From NCBI GenBank assembly GCA_902494605.1, contig CABUUG010000009.1:1-28401 (forward strand): 28,401 bases of DNA, read 5' to 3'. The translations under genes were made by a program, and so were the position numbers. The stretch's first letter is position 1. Each line of letters opens with the position of its first letter. Shown here piece by piece: positions 16,479-23,193 of this stretch. The notes under the pieces are model-generated. The model had not been told where the DNA came from. It saw nothing but the letters and a program-made list of their open reading frames with translations, and did no database searches. The stretch comes from an uncultured Collinsella sp. Its GTDB lineage: Bacteria; Actinomycetota; Coriobacteriia; Coriobacteriales; Coriobacteriaceae.

Positions 16479-16528
16479 CGCTTAAGCAAAAGGGGCCCGA
16501 CCATTGCCGGGCCCCTTTTGCTTAAGCG
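16479..16528. terminator. Perfect 21-bp bidirectional terminator
   Basis: The arms 16479-16499 and 16508-16528 pair without mismatch around an 8-nt loop. They contain AAAAGGGGCCCG and CGGGCCCCTTTT, so a U-run follows the GC stem on both strands. It ends the convergent LacI-type and HAD genes. Confidence 0.9.
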
Positions 16529-16566
16529 CAAACGTGGGCAATTGCTCGTTTCAACGCCGCAGCTGT

Positions 16567-17217
16567 CTAGCGCACGGCCTTGACTGCCGCCGCCAGGTCG
16601 AACAACGTATCGAGTACGGCCTCGCAGCCATCCACCACGTCCTGCGGCAGCGGCACGATATCGGGGACGGCAAAGACATGACAGCCGGCCGTAATGCCCG
16701 AGACGCAGCCGTTGCGCGAATCCTCGACCACGGCACATTCCTCGGGGACAAAGCCCGCGCGCTCGCAGGCAAGCAGATACATCTCGGGATCGGGCTTGCC
16801 ATGCACGACGTCCTCGCCGCAAGTCACCGTCTCAAACTTGTCAAAGAGGCCGACCATCTTAAGGTTGCGCTCGGCCGTAACGAGGCGCGACGACGTTGCA
16901 AGGCCCACGTGGTAGCCCGCAGCCAGCAGCTCGTCTATGCACTCGGCGGCGCCGGCCTTAAGCTCCAGATCGGTCTTGACCATCTCGTCGCGAATCTCCT
17001 TGTGGCGATGATAGAGCGCCTCGGCGGTTTCTCTGCTGCCGTAATGTGCCTCAAGGACGTCCATAACGTCGGGCAGCGTGCGGCCGATAAACTGATGGAT
17101 CAGGGCATCATCAATCGCGAGCCCCAACTCAGCGGCGCCTGCCTTCCAGGCCTTAATCCCCAAACGCTCGGTATCGACCAGTGTTCCATCCATGTCAAAA
17201 ATAACAGCCTTGATCAT
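16567..17217 (-). CDS. HAD-superfamily hydrolase, beta-phosphoglucomutase-like
   Basis: A 216-residue HAD subfamily IA protein. Motif I is FDMDGTLVDTE with nucleophile D8 and acid/base D10, motif II is ATSSR (about 109-113), the motif III lysine is in HGKPDPEMY (about 142-150), and motif IV is VVEDSRNG (about 165-172). A helical cap domain lies at about 15-80. It could be a sugar-phosphate phosphatase or beta-phosphoglucomutase; the sequence alone does not decide. The ATG at 17217 has GGGGGA five bases upstream. Monocistronic; it is divergent from the larE-like gene, and a perfect palindrome lies between them. Confidence 0.88.
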   Translation of the reverse strand: MIKAVIFDMDGTLVDTERLGIKAWKAGAAELGLAIDDALIHQFIGRTLPDVMDVLEAHYGSRETAEALYHRHKEIRDEMVKTDLELKAGAAECIDELLAAGYHVGLATSSRLVTAERNLKMVGLFDKFETVTCGEDVVHGKPDPEMYLLACERAGFVPEECAVVEDSRNGCVSGITAGCHVFAVPDIVPLPQDVVDGCEAVLDTLFDLAAAVKAVR

Positions 17218-17277
17218 ATCGGTCCCCCATCGACTCTCGCTGTCGCATTGCCGCAACTCTACCGCATTTGGCAACTT

Positions 17278-17294
17278 GTATATAACGTATATAC
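17278..17294. promoter_or_regulatory. Perfect 7-3-7 palindrome GTATATA-ACG-TATATAC
   Basis: It lies 61 bp upstream of the HAD gene and 97 bp upstream of the larE-like gene. The shape fits a GntR-type operator (YtrA/TreR-like GTATATAC sites), and the AT-rich arms may also supply a -10 box on the minus strand. Confidence 0.45.
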
Positions 17295-17372
17295 CATATT
17301 GCACTTTCGTTACATAGATAGAAGTCTTATGGCAAGTAACGCATTAGGATTATAGTTTTCGATCGAGTACTC

Positions 17373-17388
17373 AACGATAAGGATCGTT
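17373..17388 (+). promoter_or_regulatory. Hairpin displaying the larE-like ribosome-binding site
   Basis: AACGAT (17373-17378) and ATCGTT (17383-17388) form a perfect 6-bp stem whose 4-nt loop is AAGG, the core of the Shine-Dalgarno site, eight bases before the ATG at 17391. A -10-like TATAGT lies about 30 nt upstream. Confidence 0.4.
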
Positions 17389-17390
17389 TC

Positions 17391-18269
17391 ATGATTTTAG
17401 ACACCACGGCATCCGCAGGGGAGCTTCAAGACAAGCTATCAGCGCTCGAACAGCTGCTTTTGGCATACGGGCGCGTGGCTATCGGGTTTTCTGGCGGCGT
17501 TGACAGCAGCTTTTTAGCCGCCGTATGCGCCCGCATCATGCCTACCAATACCCTCCTCGTCCATCTCACCACGCCGCTCATCGGCACGCCCGAACAGACT
17601 TCGTTTGAGCGGTCCGTTGATGGACAAGCCCATGAGGGGCCGCATTTTAAGCTCCCCGTGCTCAATCTGTCGGTCGATCAGCTACAACTCCCCCAAGTAG
17701 CCTGCAACGACGCCAATCGCTGCTACCACTGCAAGCACGCCGGCTTTACCGCCATCGTCAACCACGCCAAGTCGCTCGGCTTTCCCACCGTCATCGACGG
17801 CAGCAATGCAAGCGATCGCGGTGACTACCGCCCTGGCATGCGCGCGGCAAAAGAGCTCGGCGTACGCTCCCCTCTCATGGAGGTCGGCTTTACCAAGAAC
17901 GAAGAGCGCGAGCTGCTGCGCGCATGGGGCTATCCCGTTTGGAACCTGCCGGCGGGAGCCTGTCTTGCCACACGTGTCCCCACGGGCGAGGAGCTTACGC
18001 GTGAGAAGGTCGATTTAATCCGCGCCTGCGAGGATTACCTGCACGATCTTGACTTGGCGCAGGTTCGCGCGCGCTTGGTCGGTGGCTGCATGCATATCGA
18101 GGCCGCCCCCGCAGATGTCGCCAAGATTGCCGCTCTCGGCGGTAGCACCGTCGACAACGAGGGTAAGACCCCGTTGCCCGCCGTCATCGAGTCCGCGCTG
18201 CGCGAGCTGGGCTGCGGCCACATCTTCCTCGAGGTCACCCCCTACATCCACGGCAACATGAACCTGTAG
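17391..18269 (+). CDS. larE: LarE-like ATP-dependent sulfur transferase, three-Cys type
   Basis: A 292-residue PP-loop ATPase of the LarE family. LarE adenylates and thiolates the pyridinium dicarboxylate precursor of the nickel-pincer nucleotide cofactor of lactate racemase. The PP-loop is SGGVDSS (34-40). A CxxC pair (C111, C114) in NRCYHCK and a third cysteine C191 in PAGACLATRVPTG are present. The classic Lactobacillus enzyme uses one sacrificial cysteine at the third position, whereas homologues with all three are reported to hold a [4Fe-4S] cluster; the cluster here is an inference. No larA, larB or larC lies in the window. The ATG at 17391 follows AAGGA by eight bases. An R2 element begins at the stop codon. 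Confidence 0.85.
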   Translation: MILDTTASAGELQDKLSALEQLLLAYGRVAIGFSGGVDSSFLAAVCARIMPTNTLLVHLTTPLIGTPEQTSFERSVDGQAHEGPHFKLPVLNLSVDQLQLPQVACNDANRCYHCKHAGFTAIVNHAKSLGFPTVIDGSNASDRGDYRPGMRAAKELGVRSPLMEVGFTKNEERELLRAWGYPVWNLPAGACLATRVPTGEELTREKVDLIRACEDYLHDLDLAQVRARLVGGCMHIEAAPADVAKIAALGGSTVDNEGKTPLPAVIESALRELGCGHIFLEVTPYIHGNMNL

Positions 18270-18420
18270 GTTGCGCCGTTTTACAAACGGCGCAACTGCT
18301 CGGCGCTGCGCGGGCTCCGGGCACGGCAATCTGACGTTCAACTTCACGGGCGCGACCAAAAGGTCAGCGCCCGCTTGTTTCACGTCACCTTACCGCACCC
18401 GGAGCCCGCTCGCTCGCATA
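18270..18420 (+). repeat. R2 structured intergenic element, copy b
   Basis: It starts one base after the larE stop codon. Stems: P1 18270-18280/18286-18296 (11 bp perfect); P2 18310-18321/18398-18409 (12 bp perfect); P3 TGACGT 18332-18337/ACGTCA 18382-18387; P4 18347-18357/18362-18373 with one bulged A and an AAAA loop. P1 and P2 differ in sequence from copies a and c but keep full pairing. Confidence 0.78.
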
Positions 18421-18445
18421 TGCTCAACCTGGACTGCGTTAACTG

Positions 18446-18495
18446 ACCTACCAAAAAGGGACAGGTTTATTTTGGCAGGTTTTATCTGGGGAAAC
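18446..18495 (+). repeat. GGGAC-core palindrome, type A copy 3
   Basis: The arms ACCTACCAAA (18446-18455) and TTTGGCAGGT (18471-18480) pair at 9 of 10 positions. The block from AGGGACAGG to TTATCTGGG is identical to copies 1 and 2. It lies 26 nt after R2 copy b. Confidence 0.8.
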
Positions 18496-18501
18496 GCAAA
18501 C

Positions 18502-18534
18502 AGGGCCGCGACACCTCTATGGCGTCGCGGCCCT
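18502..18534. terminator. Terminator between the larE-like gene and the sugar operon
   Basis: A 14-bp stem with one mismatch (18502-18515 with 18521-18534), a TCTAT loop and a TTTTCCTT tail on the plus strand. It also lies just past the end of the convergent sugar operon. Confidence 0.85.
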
Positions 18535-18576
18535 TTTCCTTGGAGAAGGATCGATTGATTGAACGGGACGACCGTT

Positions 18577-19029
18577 CTAGTCTTCAAGTCCGCTATTGAT
18601 GAGCTCCGCAATTTCAACGGGATCGGTGCTCGCGCGCACCTTGTCACGGAAGCCGGCGTCCATCAGCATCACGGCAGCCTTGGAGAGCAGACGCAGATGC
18701 GTGGTTCCGGCCTCGCCGGCGGGCACATACAGCGCGAGCGCAACATCGACGGGCACCCCATCGAAGCTCGGCCATTCAACGGGCTCGGCCAGTTTAAGCA
18801 CGGCAACACCCGGCGTGTGGATCGCGTCGCTTTTGGCATGCGGAACGGCAAAACCGGCGACAAGGCCGGTCTCGGCCTCGTTCTCGCGAGCAATAAAGGC
18901 AGCCTCTACGGCAGATGCGTCATCGGCAAAACCGAGCTCGATTGCCTGCTCGGACAAATAATGCAGAGCGTCCTCGCGCGAGGCGGCGGTATACCCGATC
19001 GTCACTTGGTTGGCAGATACAAATCCCAT
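18577..19029 (-). CDS. PTS fructose-type EIIA component
   Basis: A 150-residue free-standing EIIA of the fructose/mannitol (type 2) family. The phosphate-accepting His is H64 in GFAVPHAKSDAI. It receives phosphate from HPr in the cytoplasm and passes it to an EIIB domain. The EIIBC protein encoded at 23194-24666 lacks an A domain, so the two probably form one permease although they sit at opposite ends of the operon. It is the last gene, 11 bp after the transketolase C-half gene; the ATG at 19029 has AAGG five bases upstream. The substrate is not known. Confidence 0.9.
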   Translation of the reverse strand: MGFVSANQVTIGYTAASREDALHYLSEQAIELGFADDASAVEAAFIARENEAETGLVAGFAVPHAKSDAIHTPGVAVLKLAEPVEWPSFDGVPVDVALALYVPAGEAGTTHLRLLSKAAVMLMDAGFRDKVRASTDPVEIAELINSGLED

Positions 19030-19040
19030 GGAAACCTTCC

Positions 19041-19979
19041 TTACAACACGGACCTGACCGCAGCTTCGATGCCGTCGGCGTCCAAACCGTACTTGTGCAG
19101 CAAATCGACCGCAGGGCCGGACTCGCCGTACACATCGCGCACGCCGACGCGACGCATCGGCACCGGATGCTGCTCCGCGAGCACCGAGGCCACGGCCTCG
19201 CCAAGACCACCGATAATCGAATGCTCCTCGGCAGTGACCACACGACCAGTCTTCTTGGCGCTGGCAACCACCAGGCGCTCATCAAGCGGCTTGATCGTGT
19301 GCATGTTGATGACCTCGGCATCGATACCATCGGCAGCGAGCGCCTCGGCAACCTCAAGTGCCTCGGCGACCATAAGGCCACAAGCGATGATGGTCACATC
19401 GGACCCCTCGCGCACGACCACGCCGCGACCAATCTTGAACTCATAGTCCTCGCGGTCGTTGATGACCGGTGTTGCCAGGCGGCCGAAGCGCATGTAAACC
19501 GGCCCCTCAAACTCATAGGCGGCGCGCACGCAAGCGCGAGCCTCGATGTCATCGGCGGGAACGATTACCGTCATACCCGGGATCGTGCGCATGAGCGCGA
19601 TGTCCTCGCAGCACTGATGCGTTGCGCCGTCTTCACCGACCGAGATACCCGCATGCGTGGCGCCAATTTTGACGTTGAGGTGCGGATAGCCGATGGAATT
19701 ACGCACTTGTTCGTACGCGCGGCCGGCGGCGAACATGGCAAAGGTACTCGAAAAGGCGACATGGCCCGTAGTCGCAATGCCAGCGGCGAGCCCCATCAAG
19801 TTGCTCTCGGCAATGCCGGCATCGTAGAAGCGCTCAGGATGGGCGGCCTTAAACTTACCCGTCTGCGTAGCGGCGGCCAGGTCGGCGTCGAGCACCACAA
19901 AGTCATCGTGCTCATTGCCCAGCTCGACAAGTGCCTCGCCATAGCTAACGCGCGTGGCGACTTTCTTGACGTCTGCCAT
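19041..19979 (-). CDS. Transketolase, C-terminal half
   Basis: A 312-residue subunit holding the pyrimidine-binding and C-terminal domains of a split transketolase. Landmarks are VLDADLAAATQT (about 29-40), the GIAESNLMGLAAGIA block (about 55-69) with the TPP-activating Glu, FSSTFAMFAAGRAYEQVR (about 76-93), and HAGISVGEDGATHQ (about 109-122). Its start codon shares the A with the stop of the N-half gene (TAATG), so translation is coupled and the two make a 1:1 enzyme. It moves two-carbon ketol units between sugar phosphates. Split transketolases are common in gut anaerobes; the operon setting suggests service of one imported sugar rather than housekeeping. Confidence 0.93.
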   Translation of the reverse strand: MADVKKVATRVSYGEALVELGNEHDDFVVLDADLAAATQTGKFKAAHPERFYDAGIAESNLMGLAAGIATTGHVAFSSTFAMFAAGRAYEQVRNSIGYPHLNVKIGATHAGISVGEDGATHQCCEDIALMRTIPGMTVIVPADDIEARACVRAAYEFEGPVYMRFGRLATPVINDREDYEFKIGRGVVVREGSDVTIIACGLMVAEALEVAEALAADGIDAEVINMHTIKPLDERLVVASAKKTGRVVTAEEHSIIGGLGEAVASVLAEQHPVPMRRVGVRDVYGESGPAVDLLHKYGLDADGIEAAVRSVL

Positions 19980-20809
19980 TAGAGCTCCTCCCCTGCTGCT
20001 GCGAGCTCGGCCATGGCCTGCTCAAACTGTTCATCGTTGGGTGCCTTGCCGTGCCAGCCAACCTGGTTCTCCATAAAGGAGACGCCTTTGCCCTTCACCG
20101 TCTCGGCGATAATGGCCACGGGTGAGTCGCTCACTTTGCGGGCCTCGGCAAAGGCGACGGCAATCTGCGCCATGTCGTTACCGTCGGCAAGCTCGATCAC
20201 ATGCCACTTAAAGGCGCGGAACTTGTCGGCAAGCGGCATAGCAGAGTTAACTTCGTCGATACTGCCGTCAATTTGCAGGCCATTGTGGTCAACGATAGCG
20301 ACAAGGTTATCCAAGTCGTGGTTGCCGGCGAACATGGCCGCCTCCCACACCTGGCCCTCCTCGCACTCACCGTCGCCCAACAGCGTGTAGACGCGGTAGC
20401 TGTCACCCCAGTGCTTTGCGGCGAGTGCCATTCCAACCGCGGCGGAGATACCCTGACCGAGCGATCCGGTAGACATGTCGACGCCCGGAGTGTCATTCAT
20501 ATTGGGATGGCCCTGCAGGCGGCTGCCGATATGGCGGAGCGTCTCGAGCTCCTTCTTGGGAAAGAACCCGCGTTCGGCGAGCACGGCATAGAGTGCCGGA
20601 GCGCAATGTCCCTTGGAAAGCACAAAGCGATCGCGCTCGGCGCGGATCGGATTCGCCGGGTCGACATCCATTTCCTCAAAGTAGAGGTAGGTCATAATGT
20701 CGGCGGCGCCAAGCGATCCGCCCGGATGCCCCGACTTGGCGGCGTGGACACCCGTGACAATACCGCGGCGAACCTCATTGGCAATCTTGGCCAGTTCCTG
20801 ATCGGTCAT
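19979..20809 (-). CDS. Transketolase, N-terminal half
   Basis: A 276-residue subunit with the TPP/Mg-binding domain. Seen are AAKSGHPGGSLGAADI (about 21-36), SKGHCAPALYA (about 64-74), and the TPP motif GDGECEEGQVWEAAMFAGNHDLDN, given here in parts (GDGECEEGQVWEA, then DLDNLVAIVDHN). It is inactive without the C half encoded directly downstream. The ATG at 20809 is chosen because AGAGGAAA precedes it by about seven bases; the open frame extends upstream to 20950 through the transaldolase end, without a site. A G+C hairpin separates it from the transaldolase gene. Confidence 0.93.
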   Translation of the reverse strand: MTDQELAKIANEVRRGIVTGVHAAKSGHPGGSLGAADIMTYLYFEEMDVDPANPIRAERDRFVLSKGHCAPALYAVLAERGFFPKKELETLRHIGSRLQGHPNMNDTPGVDMSTGSLGQGISAAVGMALAAKHWGDSYRVYTLLGDGECEEGQVWEAAMFAGNHDLDNLVAIVDHNGLQIDGSIDEVNSAMPLADKFRAFKWHVIELADGNDMAQIAVAFAEARKVSDSPVAIIAETVKGKGVSFMENQVGWHGKAPNDEQFEQAMAELAAAGEEL

Positions 20810-20830
20810 GGAGTTTCCTCTCTTGAGCAC

Positions 20831-20861
20831 GCCGGCCCGGCATAACAAATGCTGGGCCGGC
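20831..20861 (-). other. Intercistronic hairpin in the sugar operon
   Basis: A 13-bp stem with one mismatch (20831-20843 with 20849-20861) and an AACAA loop fills the 62-bp gap between the transaldolase and transketolase N-half genes. It has no U-run, so it more likely stabilises or delimits mRNA segments than terminates. Confidence 0.55.
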
Positions 20862-20871
20862 AGAACCATCG

Positions 20872-21555
20872 TTACTGTGCCTCGACGACCTTTTTCCAGT
20901 CGGCCTCGAACGAGGCAAGGCCCTGGTCGGTCAGCGGGTGATGCAGGCATTTCTTAAGAGCAGCCATGGGGACGGTCGCAATATCGGCACCGAGCAGCGC
21001 CGCCTGGGTCACGTGATTGGGCGTACGGACGGATGCGGTGATGATCTCGACGGTGTCGTCGACGTTCTTGCCAGTCCAGTCATAGTTCTTGATGCAGGTC
21101 ACAACGTTGTCGAGCTGCGAAATACCGTCCTCGGCGATGTCGTCGAAGCGTCCCACAAACGGGCTGATGTAGCGAGCGCCGGCGTTGGCGGCCATAAGGG
21201 CTTGCGTCGGCGAGAAGACGAGCGTCATGTTGACGCGCACGCCTGCATCGGCCAGGGCGCGGCAGGCGGCGAGGCCGGCCTCGCACACGGGGAGCTTGAC
21301 CACAATGTTGGGGGCGAGGGCGGCAAGGCACTTGCCCTCCTCGATCATGCCCTCGGCAGTAGTCGCGGTGGACTCGGCAGACACGGGCAGGCCCTCGCAG
21401 AGCTCGGCAATCTTGAGCATATGGGGCTCAAAGTCGGCCAGCTTGCCGCCGGTCTTGGCGTACAGGGACGGGTTGGTGGTGACGCCGGCAAGGCAACCCC
21501 AGCTCTTGGCCTCGGCGATCTCGTCAAGGTTGGCGGTATCGATAAAGAACTTCAT
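20872..21555 (-). CDS. Transaldolase / fructose-6-phosphate aldolase family protein
   Basis: A 227-residue class I aldolase of the short transaldolase (TalC/FSA) group. MKFFIDTANLDEI and GVTTNPSL (about 24-31) are the family opening; the Schiff-base lysine is K87 in NIVVKLPV; SPFVGRFDDI (about 130-139) and ASVRTPNHV follow. It transfers dihydroxyacetone units between sugar phosphates or, in FSA enzymes, splits fructose-6-phosphate; the sequence does not separate these two. The ATG at 21555 follows AAGGAG by about nine bases. Its neighbours, a split transketolase and PTS genes, favour a role in feeding an imported sugar into the pentose phosphate network. Confidence 0.92.
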   Translation of the reverse strand: MKFFIDTANLDEIAEAKSWGCLAGVTTNPSLYAKTGGKLADFEPHMLKIAELCEGLPVSAESTATTAEGMIEEGKCLAALAPNIVVKLPVCEAGLAACRALADAGVRVNMTLVFSPTQALMAANAGARYISPFVGRFDDIAEDGISQLDNVVTCIKNYDWTGKNVDDTVEIITASVRTPNHVTQAALLGADIATVPMAALKKCLHHPLTDQGLASFEADWKKVVEAQ

Positions 21556-21617
21556 GGTGCAAAACTCCTTCAAATGAATAGCTAGCAATCTAAGGACAAC
21601 GGGTCAATCACTGGTTG

Positions 21618-21771
21618 AACCAACGTCAGCGAGCGGGCAGCTGCCGTGGCAAGGTGGTGCGAAAGAGGAGCGACGCGTACTTTGGTACGCGAGCGACGGC
21701 TTGAGCGCCAGATTGCCCGGCAGATGCCCGCGCAGCGTCGACCGGTCCGGCGTTTGTCAAAACGCCGGAAC
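21618..21771 (-). repeat. R2 structured intergenic element, copy c
   Basis: Oriented with the operon, it begins six nt after the stop of the gatZ-like gene. Stems: P1 21746-21755/21760-21769 (10 bp perfect); P2 21633-21646/21718-21731 (14 bp, one mismatch); 21648-21652/21713-21717; P4 21674-21680/21685-21691 (CGCGTAC/GTACGCG, loop of 4). It shares GACGCTGCGCGGG, GCAATCTG, CACCTTGCC and GCCCGCTCGCT with copies a and b on the coding strand, while most stem bases are replaced. Confidence 0.75.
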
Positions 21772-21774
21772 TAC

Positions 21775-23049
21775 TTAGTCCTCGAGGGCCTTCTCGATAC
21801 GGCTCGTGACGCCCTTGAGGTTAAGACCGACGACGTACTGCTTGATCGGGCGCTTGATGTGCTCGATCACAAAGCGCTTGCCGTCGATGTCCTGGGCAGC
21901 GAGGTTGCGATAGAGCTTCTCGACCTGCTCCTTGACCTCGGGATCGTTAAAGGCGTAGTGGCCGGAGACATCCAGAATCTTCAGGCTGAGCTCGTCGTCG
22001 GCCAGAATGTCGTCAACCTGCAGGTTGACATCGTCGCCGGTCATCCACTTGCGCCAACGCTCGGTCTTGATAGCCTTGACCAGCAGCGTGTGATACAGGT
22101 CGGAGGGATCATCGCACAGGCCGTTGTCGACCAGAATCTGCTCGGTAGCGCAGAGCTTGAGGTAAGCGCGGGTCTCCTCGGTGCCGTACTGAGGGGCGAC
22201 ATTGGAGGCCGTCACGTGAGCCGGGATATGCTCGAGCAGCGTTGCGTCATCCAGATAGTCGGCGTTGTGCTCCTTCAGGCCCACGCCGTAGCGCTTAGCC
22301 ATGTCGGCGAGCTCGCGGGCATTCTTAAAGTTGTAATGACCGACCTGCTCGGTCCAACGGGTGAGCGTACCGGTCTGGCCGACGATAAAGGTGGGCATGG
22401 GGCAGCCGCGCTTCTCGAGCTCGGGCTGCAGCTGAGAAATGAACTCCTCGTACTTATCGGTAGAGGTCAAGCCGCCATTGGTCTCCTCGGTACCGACCTC
22501 ATAGGCAACCTCGGGCAGGTTATGCTCGCGACGGTACTGCTCAAGGTAGTCGATAAGATCGATCGTGCGGCGAAGCACCACGTCGAGCGGAATAACCTTG
22601 CCGATCTGATAGGGGTCCTTGGTGGGGTCGACCATCAGCAGGTCAAAGCCTGCCTCCATGTCGGCGACGAAGGACTTGCGGGCGAGCTCCATGGCCTCGT
22701 CCTCGGGCAGGTGGGCGTTACGCTCCTCGTCGCGCTGCCACGGGCCGCCGTGATCGCGGCACAGGTAGTACGGACCGGTGTAACCCACCTCGTCGGCAAC
22801 CTTCTTGATGTCGGCGGCAAAGCGCGTCTGGTCCCAACCGTTAACGTAACCGGCGCCCATCTCGTCCATATCGACCTGGTTGCGGCTGGCGATAAACATG
22901 GGCGGGAAATCCTCGTCCTTGGCAAGCTCGAACACGGCCTGAATCAGGTTGGGGCTCATGGGGCCAATACCGACCATGGTTGCGTGATCGCCGCTATCCT
23001 GCAGCTTGAGCATGCCCTGAACGGCCTGGCGGATGGTGAGGTTGGACAT
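21775..23049 (-). CDS. GatZ/KbaZ-family protein (tagatose-bisphosphate aldolase non-catalytic subunit family)
   Basis: A 424-residue TIM-barrel protein of the GatZ/KbaZ family, of normal length. Family blocks include GIGPMSPNLIQAVFELA (about 27-43), YYLCRDHGGPWQRDE (about 94-108), MVDPTKDP, YEVGTEETNGG (about 183-193), FIVGQTGT (about 221-228) and LKEHNADYL (about 255-263). Classic GatZ stabilises the aldolase GatY, but no gatY lies in this operon. Related lone proteins are reported to have ketose-phosphate 4-epimerase activity, so an epimerase role, for example tagatose-6-phosphate to fructose-6-phosphate, is a reasonable inference here. The ATG at 23049 follows AAGGAG. It is separated from EIIBC by 144 nt of structured DNA and from transaldolase by an R2 element. 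Confidence 0.85.
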   Translation of the reverse strand: MSNLTIRQAVQGMLKLQDSGDHATMVGIGPMSPNLIQAVFELAKDEDFPPMFIASRNQVDMDEMGAGYVNGWDQTRFAADIKKVADEVGYTGPYYLCRDHGGPWQRDEERNAHLPEDEAMELARKSFVADMEAGFDLLMVDPTKDPYQIGKVIPLDVVLRRTIDLIDYLEQYRREHNLPEVAYEVGTEETNGGLTSTDKYEEFISQLQPELEKRGCPMPTFIVGQTGTLTRWTEQVGHYNFKNARELADMAKRYGVGLKEHNADYLDDATLLEHIPAHVTASNVAPQYGTEETRAYLKLCATEQILVDNGLCDDPSDLYHTLLVKAIKTERWRKWMTGDDVNLQVDDILADDELSLKILDVSGHYAFNDPEVKEQVEKLYRNLAAQDIDGKRFVIEHIKRPIKQYVVGLNLKGVTSRIEKALED

Positions 23050-23118
23050 TTTGTTCTCCTTCTCCAGAGGATTTTTGACAAAAGTTCCCTGGGACCCAGA
23101 TGTGGGCCCTATCAGTAC

Positions 23119-23179
23119 GGATGGATTTTGTTGTGTAGGGGCGGTTGTGCGGAGTCAAATCCATCCCTCCGCACAACCG
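23119..23179 (-). promoter_or_regulatory. Interleaved perfect inverted repeats (pseudoknot or switch)
   Basis: Repeat B (23142-23153 with 23168-23179, 12 bp, CGGTTGTGCGGA/TCCGCACAACCG) encloses a 14-nt loop that contains one arm of repeat A (23157-23166). The other arm of A (23119-23128, GGATGGATTT/AAATCCATCC, 10 bp) lies 13 nt beyond B. The order A-B-A'-B' is a pseudoknot topology. In the mRNA it lies 14-75 nt after the EIIBC stop and about 70 nt before the gatZ-like start. A further imperfect hairpin, GGGCCCA/TGGGTCCC, follows it. Confidence 0.75.
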
Positions 23180-23193
23180 GAGTCCTTAAAGGT

